DNA of 64,000 bases. Source: Miscanthus floridulus. Lineage: Eukaryota; Streptophyta; Magnoliopsida; Poales; Poaceae. The stretch covers positions 10,302,386 to 10,366,385 of the forward strand of contig NC_089593.1 in NCBI RefSeq assembly GCF_019320115.1, written 5' to 3'. Below are positions 58,128-64,000 of the stretch, one piece after another (position 1 is the first letter of the stretch; each line of letters starts with the position of its first letter). The position numbers and the translations under genes are program-made. The notes under the pieces were generated by a model. That model did not search any database, had not been told where the DNA came from, and saw nothing but the letters and a program-made list of their open reading frames with translations.

Positions 58128-58978
58128 CTGTACCAACAACATGGTGCAACTCTTGTGAGACAAGGTCATAATGGATAAGAGTTACATAACCAAGTAAGAT
58201 TTATAAGGGGAGGAATAATGCAAGTATGAAATAATGATTTATCATGATGCATGCACGTTCCGTACGTCCTCACAAACTTAGGAAAAATTAAAACTTCTAA
58301 CGGCATACACGGTGGCATACATACATTTTCTCATATATAATGTAACTAGTCAGGCTACACATTTCACTATTAGTGTACCTACACAAGAATTTCATTTCAG
58401 CCCAACCCCACAATTATATATGCAAAATGTAAATTTAGGCTCTAGGTTGCAAGCTAAATACTTCCATATATATACCCATATATATATACTTCCGTATCAA
58501 AGCTACATAAAAGTAAATACGTCCCATATATACATATAAATATGCATATACAGTCATATCAAAGCTAACCCACAATTAAATACCTCCGTATATATATGAG
58601 ACATATATATACTTCAGTATCAAAGCTAACTCTCCCATAGACCGCACGCTCACATCTTGCGGTCATGCCACTGTGATGATAATGGGCATCTTACCTTGGG
58701 CGTAGAGGCATTTGATCCATACATTATCACTCAAGTGAATGACATCCATACAATAGCATGCCATATGGATGACAAAATTGAAAACCCCCCAAGTTAGTAC
58801 TTACTTAGACACCTGAAGTTCTTAACTGGGCATAAAGGAAGCGATCACTGGCACACTTTTAGATTCAAACTCTAGGTTTTAAAACACCTATATATATAGC
58901 AATAAGTGGCGAGAAACTTGTTTTAGAAAACAAAAACCTTTGTTTTAAATACACATGTGGCAATTAATGTTGAATCTT
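58128..58978 (-). other. Untranslated leader of V
   Basis: About 850 bp between the primer-binding site and the extra ORF. It is AT-rich with many TATATA runs (58450-58620), and no coding domain is seen. Confidence 0.55.
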
Positions 58979-58990
58979 GCTCCGATGCCA
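58979..58990 (-). promoter_or_regulatory. Primer-binding site of V
   Basis: On minus, TGGCATCGGAGC, two bases inside the 5' LTR. It differs from the initiator-Met-tRNA complement TGGTATCAGAGC (seen intact in A) by two transitions, so it is either decayed or a family variant. Confidence 0.75.
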
Positions 58991-58992
58991 GC

Positions 58993-61900
58993 TGTAGCAG
59001 AACCAACCAATTTATAAGAGCACAAGTACAATAGCAGCCCACAAGCGGTCCCACTATCATACTTGAGCCCATATAAACCTGGTAGTCCATCGAGTACCAC
59101 AAAGGGTCTTGATTAACCATCAACATACAACCAAGATCGTAAATGATTCAACATACATGTCACACATTACATAAAGTTCATAAATACAGTTCACCATCAG
59201 AGTACGAAATAAGGTTATTACAAACCAAGTTTAGTAAAATAGTAGCGGAAGCAAATTAAAGTTTGAAACTAACATCTGCCCTCATAGTTCAAATATAAAG
59301 CCAGCTCATGATCACATCCACAAAAGCATATGAGAAGTATTAATAAGGGATGTCTACCTAGGGCTCACTCCTCATCCACGGCGGGACAGAAGCAGTTCTT
59401 GCAATAACCATGATAAACTATACCATCTACAACAATAGGAATAACCCCTTGAGTACGAGAAGGTACTCATCTAGACTTACCCATCATAAACCAAAAATTA
59501 AGTGACTCCAAGGATTATGCAAGGCTTTATAAGTGGAGCTAGCTTGACAACAATTTGCATAAAAAGCTTACCAATTCAAGTATACAGTTATAATTTGGTC
59601 ATCAAGTTAATTATAGCTATTCATCTCTAGATTAGCAACTAACCTGTGCCAAACATGGGTATATCATTTAGTAGCATACAGTAGTAACCATAGCTGGTGT
59701 AGTAATTCCATGTTCATCATAACCATCATTTCATAACACAGTTACTACGATGTTGGAGCTAGCCAAGTTTCTCACTGTCTGGAAGAGACAGCGATTCGAA
59801 TCGATTTCAACCAGCTAGGAATTTATTCCTAACACAAACCTAGGTAGACCAGATCAACGGTCACCTTAGGTCACCTTTGGTACAACTCAGGTCCACATTT
59901 CATTGGTTCGCCTAGCGCTGCACAATCAGGGACAACCAGCTGCTAGGACGTTAAGGCCCAGCCTGCCCTTGGGCTCACGTCTGGCTCCTTGCACATCCTT
60001 ACTACCATCCAGAGTGCGCACTCTAATAGAATGGGGCTCGGCATGAGTTAAGCTACTCGGCTTCGCTGTCAGAACAAGTTATCTGGCCAGCTAAGTGTGA
60101 GGCATGCATTCAATCTTATTAGAAGTGCCAACAATGGTACTGTCCTTAACTGGCACAGATGGAATAACATGAGTCCACCTACACATAGACTCCACCTAGC
60201 CTCCATTTACATTACCCCATGGTTCTTTTCTATAATAGCAAATATAGCCAACCGTTCTTCGGTATCCACCTATATCTCGCAGGTGATAGGAAATCACTCG
60301 ACTTCTACCTGTCTAAGCATGGCTAAGCATATATTCGATCCTAGACCTACATAGGGTTAAAGGTATATGTAACTGGACAAGGTAGTTCTATGCGTTAAGT
60401 GTTTCCAATCGACCCTTATAACCTAATGCATCAAACATAACGGACTCAAGTGATATTTTGTAAAACATAGGTGTCGACAAAATATTGTCGGCAGTCCTCC
60501 AAGGGGTATCCTACGAAGGTAGATTGATCGGTAGAGGTGCATATAATCAAGAACAAGAAGGCAACAGAGACACAAGAGTTAGACAGGTTTGGGCTGTCAG
60601 CACGACGTAATACCCTACTCCTGTGGTTTGTCGGTTTGTATTGGCTATCATATGATATTGCGTGTGTTCAAATTTGTCGTCTAGGGGACTTCTGCCCCTC
60701 CTTATATACTCTAGAGGGGTAGAGTTACAAGGAAAATATCCTATTTGGTATTACAATATCTTATTGTAGCCTTGCAATGCACGTCGACCAGTGTCGTGTG
60801 TCACACGCCTTGATCTTGTGGGCTAGGCCACCTCTGATGGTGCGGCCCATGTAGTCTATCATGGGTATCCAGGGTTGTATCCACCACAGCTAGTCTCCGA
60901 GCGCCTTGTATCCTTTGAGCAGCGCCATCTTGAACAAGTCTGACCAGTTTGACAAGAAGTTGACTAGTTTAACTAGTGATCTGAGCAGTGGAAGTCAAAG
61001 CCGACCAGTTTAACTGTTGACTTGGGTGGTGAAAGTCAATGCCGACCAATTTAACTGGTTAGGAGACCACGGAATTAGCTAAGTAAGGCTTGTCAGAAGG
61101 ATATAAGGGGCTCAAGATAAAATTTGAAAATTCTTCCCCTTAGGAGAAGTGTAGCCACTTAGACCAAATCAATAAGGAGGGTAAATCAAGAAAAGAGCAC
61201 TTCATTCACCGCTAGGTGAAGTGTAGCCACTTAGTCTCCGAGCCTACTAAAAGATGAAGAATGAATTTTGTAGCAGGGTCAAAGAAAAGAAGTCTGAAAG
61301 CTTGCCGACGTCATCTAACATACGCATATCAAGACCCCAAACGTGTTGCCTAAGATCAGCACCCTGATCCAAACAGCATGGAGCAGCTTGATAGCACACC
61401 AATGAGATGTAGCAAGATCCGACCGCCAAGGGAGTCCCTAGCTTAGCTGGTGACTCTTACACGAAGAATCCAAACACCAAGGAGTCCCTAGCTTAGCTGG
61501 TAAGCCCCTAGCATAGCTGATGATGAAGCCCAAGCAATGAGCCCCCAGCATAGCGGACGATGAAGCGATGAACAGTCTAGCCAACTGGTCAGCGGCGAAG
61601 TGAGCATTGAGTAGAAGTGATCGGCAAACAGTCCGATCAACTGGTCGGCGATGAAGTCCAAAAACCTAGAGGTCCGACCAGTTGATCAATGAAGAAGTCT
61701 AAGTACCAGGTGGTCCAACCACCTGGATGACAATCCTGCAATACAAATATGTAGAACGGGTAGTACATGATGTAAAAATAAAATATATGAATTTGGTGAT
61801 GAAGAAAACAGAGCAGAGTAGATAAACATTATGTTTGTATGAAGTGTTGATATTTTAAATATGAGTAACTTCCTACCAGTTGGTTCTGTATCGCATCACT

Positions 61901-64000
61901 AGCCTCAATTAGCCCATACTCCATAGCGTAGAGTGCTTAGCACCCATTTACGGTATAAGAGCATAGGCGTCACCGAGGAGCCACTGCCGACCACCCATAA
62001 TGTAGAGGGCTGGCGCTCATGCACGTGTAGGAGTGAGATCGAGAATAGGGTTGTTTTTGGTAACCCAAGTGAGAACATGGCTGGTCGGTGAGTTGATGAA
62101 GAATATCTTAAGGATAATTCGTATGGAGAACAAATGGAGATTATTGGAGACATTAATCATGGAGACATATTGGAGAAATAATAATAAGAGAAAACATGGT
62201 GAAACTTGGAGAAAATTTTATTAAATTTAGATATAGAAGAGGTACTTATCTTTAGTCAAAATGTTTGGTCAGCGGCGTATGATGTTGTCTGGTCAGGTCT
62301 GGAGCTCTTTGGCCTGTCATCATGGCGGCAGTCATGGTTAGCGAGAGGATAGGTGTCTCAAATCTGGTCGACGAATTTGTCCCTTAGGTCATCCTAAGCG
62401 ATCGGCTTCCGATAGATCAAAACTGGAAGGTGGTCAGTGTCGAACCAGAGTGGTCAGAGCCAATTCCATGAGGGAGAGGAAGTCAACGAGCTTCTGGCTG
62501 ACTTGATTGATGGATGCAATCAAATCGTCAATGTCGACCTACTTCCTCGAGTAGCGAGGCAGCAGGCGGTGAGTTGGTTTGTTGAAGACAACCTTAGAGA
62601 CAGTTCTAAGATCGGATCTACCATCGTAGGTATTGGTGTGGTCGGCGCAGAATTGATCTGCACCGGCTTGAAGATCTCTCCATCTCCGTCAGCATTAATG
62701 ACCTAGGAGATCGATCCGACCGTAAAGATCTAGCCGGACTTTTGAGAGGATAAAGAGCCTAAACAGTGTACCATCTTGTTTGTCATGGAAATAGTATGCA
62801 CACCCCTACCTAGCATACCAACTATCATCAGAATATCATCAGCAGTCCTCCAAGGGGTATCCCACGAAGGTAGATTGATCGGCAGAGGTGCGCGTAATCA
62901 AGAACAAGAAGGCAACAGAGACACAAGAGTTAGACAGGTTTGGGCTATTAGCATGACATAATACTCTACTTCTGTGGTTTGTCAGTTTGTATTGGCTATC
63001 GTATGATATTGCACGTGTTCAAATCTATCGTCTAGGGGACCCCTGCCCCGCCTTATATACTCTAAAGGGGTAGGGTTATATGGAAAATGTCCTATTTGGT
63101 ATTACAATATCTTATTATAGCCTTGTAGTGCATGTCGACCAGTGTCATCTGCCGCACGCCTTGATCCTATGGGCTAGGCCACCTCTAATGGTGCGGCCCA
63201 TGTAGTCTGTCGTGCGTATCCAGGGTCGTACCCCCCACAATAGGAGACTTAGAATGCTCCGAGACTTGCCTTTGAGGAAAGAGGTTGGCCGGTGATCCAG
63301 ACACTCAGCGAGGTCCTCGAGAGTTTGCTCCTCTTCTTCTAGAGCTACGGCCTGAGGCGTCTCCTGCCGATCCTCCTCTTCTTCCTCGTTGAACTTCAAA
63401 AGAGTTATATCTTCGAACGATCCTATATGCATGAGCATGAAATAAGATATCACAAATACATATATGATGACATGTATAATATGATATGATGTGATGAATG
63501 CATTCTCATAAGTGTTTTCAACAGCATTGCATTAAGGGATAACAAGTCATATTTTCTTTTACTGAGTAGGTACATATCTCTTCTCTAGTAACTAAATAAA
63601 TTCTCATCTAAGCACTTTTCTAGACTTCAAGATAGTAGCCACATATTTTGACCATAACTGGAGTTATACATATCAAAATAATATGGTTTTGGACATTCTA
63701 AAAATCTTATGAAATTGCCTATAACTTTCTTTTAATCATCTTAATGTGATTAAGTAGTTATCTTGGTCAAACAAATCAATCCTTCAGATCTATCCAGAGA
63801 GCAAGTATTTCTAATAGCAGTCTTCTAACAGCCATAATTCTTAAACCATAAGGCCTATGACTATAAACATTTAACACAAGGTAGATAAGTAAGTTACCTA
63901 CAACTTTTTTATTAACCATCTTTACAGAAAAGATAATTATCATCGTGAAATCATCACCACAACAAAACTATACATGCAGCCATCTAGTTAAATTATAATT
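58993..64000 (-). repeat. 5' LTR of V, incomplete, interrupted by U
   Basis: Begins TGTAGCAGAACC and matches 47449 onward. The match is broken at 60471 by U and resumes at 63245 as AGGAGACTTAGAATGCTCC-like text, reaching the window end at a point equivalent to about 49680 in the 3' LTR. The remaining ~2.5 kb should lie just outside. Confidence 0.9.
60472..63239 (-). mobile_element. Small non-autonomous gypsy-like element U
   Basis: 2768 bp with a perfect ATAGG duplication (60467-60471 and 63240-63244). LTRs are 60472-60898 and 62823-63239 (about 420 bp), sharing GCAGTCCTCCAAGGGGTATC and most of the rest. Each has a minus-strand TATA box GTATATAAGG. Next to the 5' LTR (right side) is the leader GTTGGTATGCTAGGTAGGGG (62822-62803), shared with Z and X. 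The 1.9-kb interior has no recognisable gag or pol. It contains short repeats: CCCTAGCTTAGCTGGT-like units near 61435-61550, GTGTAGCCACTTAG at about 61148 and 61219, and GACCAGTTTnACT-like units at 60940-61060. It must have been mobilised in trans. Confidence 0.85.

Larger units (their letters stand above)
47449..64000 (-). mobile_element. Tekay/Del-like chromovirus V (partial)
   Basis: Minus-strand gypsy element running past the window end. 3' LTR 47449-52245, purine tract, integrase with chromodomain, RNase H, RT, protease, gag, an extra ORF, primer-binding site, then 5' LTR from 58993. The very long LTRs starting TATAACACCCTAGTG (TGTAACACCC type) and the terminal chromodomain point to the Tekay/Del branch. 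It is inserted in the integrase region of Y; the bases AAGTT (47444-47448) would be its duplication. Numerous stops make it inactive. Confidence 0.87.

Noticed and set aside
58450..58620. TATATA-rich tract as promoter or microsatellite gene marker
   Set aside because: It is the AT-rich untranslated leader of V; the runs are short and irregular.
62437..62706. Plus ORF of 89 codons inside U
   Set aside because: It is opposite to the element orientation and has no recognisable domain. The minus strand there has several stops too, so no gene call is made.

Overview
The window looks like nuclear DNA of a grass (Poaceae), most likely an Andropogoneae-type genome such as sorghum, Miscanthus or sugarcane. 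The reasons are a host gene with a very GC-rich first exon, Tourist- and Stowaway-like MITEs, and a dense pile of Ty1/copia and Ty3/gypsy LTR retrotransposons. The species is inference. No tRNA, rRNA, CRISPR or bacterial-type feature was seen.

Left arm (1-5720): one convincing host gene, a two-exon mitochondrial calcium uniporter (MCU) channel subunit at 3139-5422 on +. Upstream lie three MITE-like elements and a ~500-bp imperfect inverted repeat ending ~140 bp before the start codon. The single intron carries another Tourist-like MITE.

Right arm (5721-64000): as far as can be read, one nested retrotransposon pile. Element names used below are local labels. A gypsy chromovirus remnant P (minus) begins 298 bp after the MCU stop. 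It is entered at 6514 by a Tat-like gypsy X (minus, gag-protease only). X's 5' LTR is entered twice. The first insert is a gag-only copia element A (+, 12864-24851), whose gag gene holds a solo Tekay/Del-type LTR T (15103-20733, TSD AGAAG), which itself holds a solo copia LTR S (16429-18814, TSD CGGGG). The second insert is a copia element Y (minus, from 25356), whose pol is split by a Tat-lineage gypsy Z (+, 29662-46164, TSD AGTGT) and by a Tekay/Del-like chromovirus V (minus, 47449 to beyond 64000). V's 5' LTR holds a small non-autonomous gypsy-like element U (60472-63239, TSD ATAGG).

All retroelement coding regions are decayed. In-frame stops are mostly TAG/TGA explained by C-to-T or G-to-A change, and several catalytic residues are lost. 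I saw no new defence or metabolic system. The points most worth checking are an antisense gene in Z with its own TATA box, polypurine-tract-like motifs repeated through Z's 3' region, an array of CCGGACGC boxes just upstream of the TATA box in copia LTRs, a pre-gag ORF in V, and the inverted repeat and antisense-facing LTR that flank MCU.
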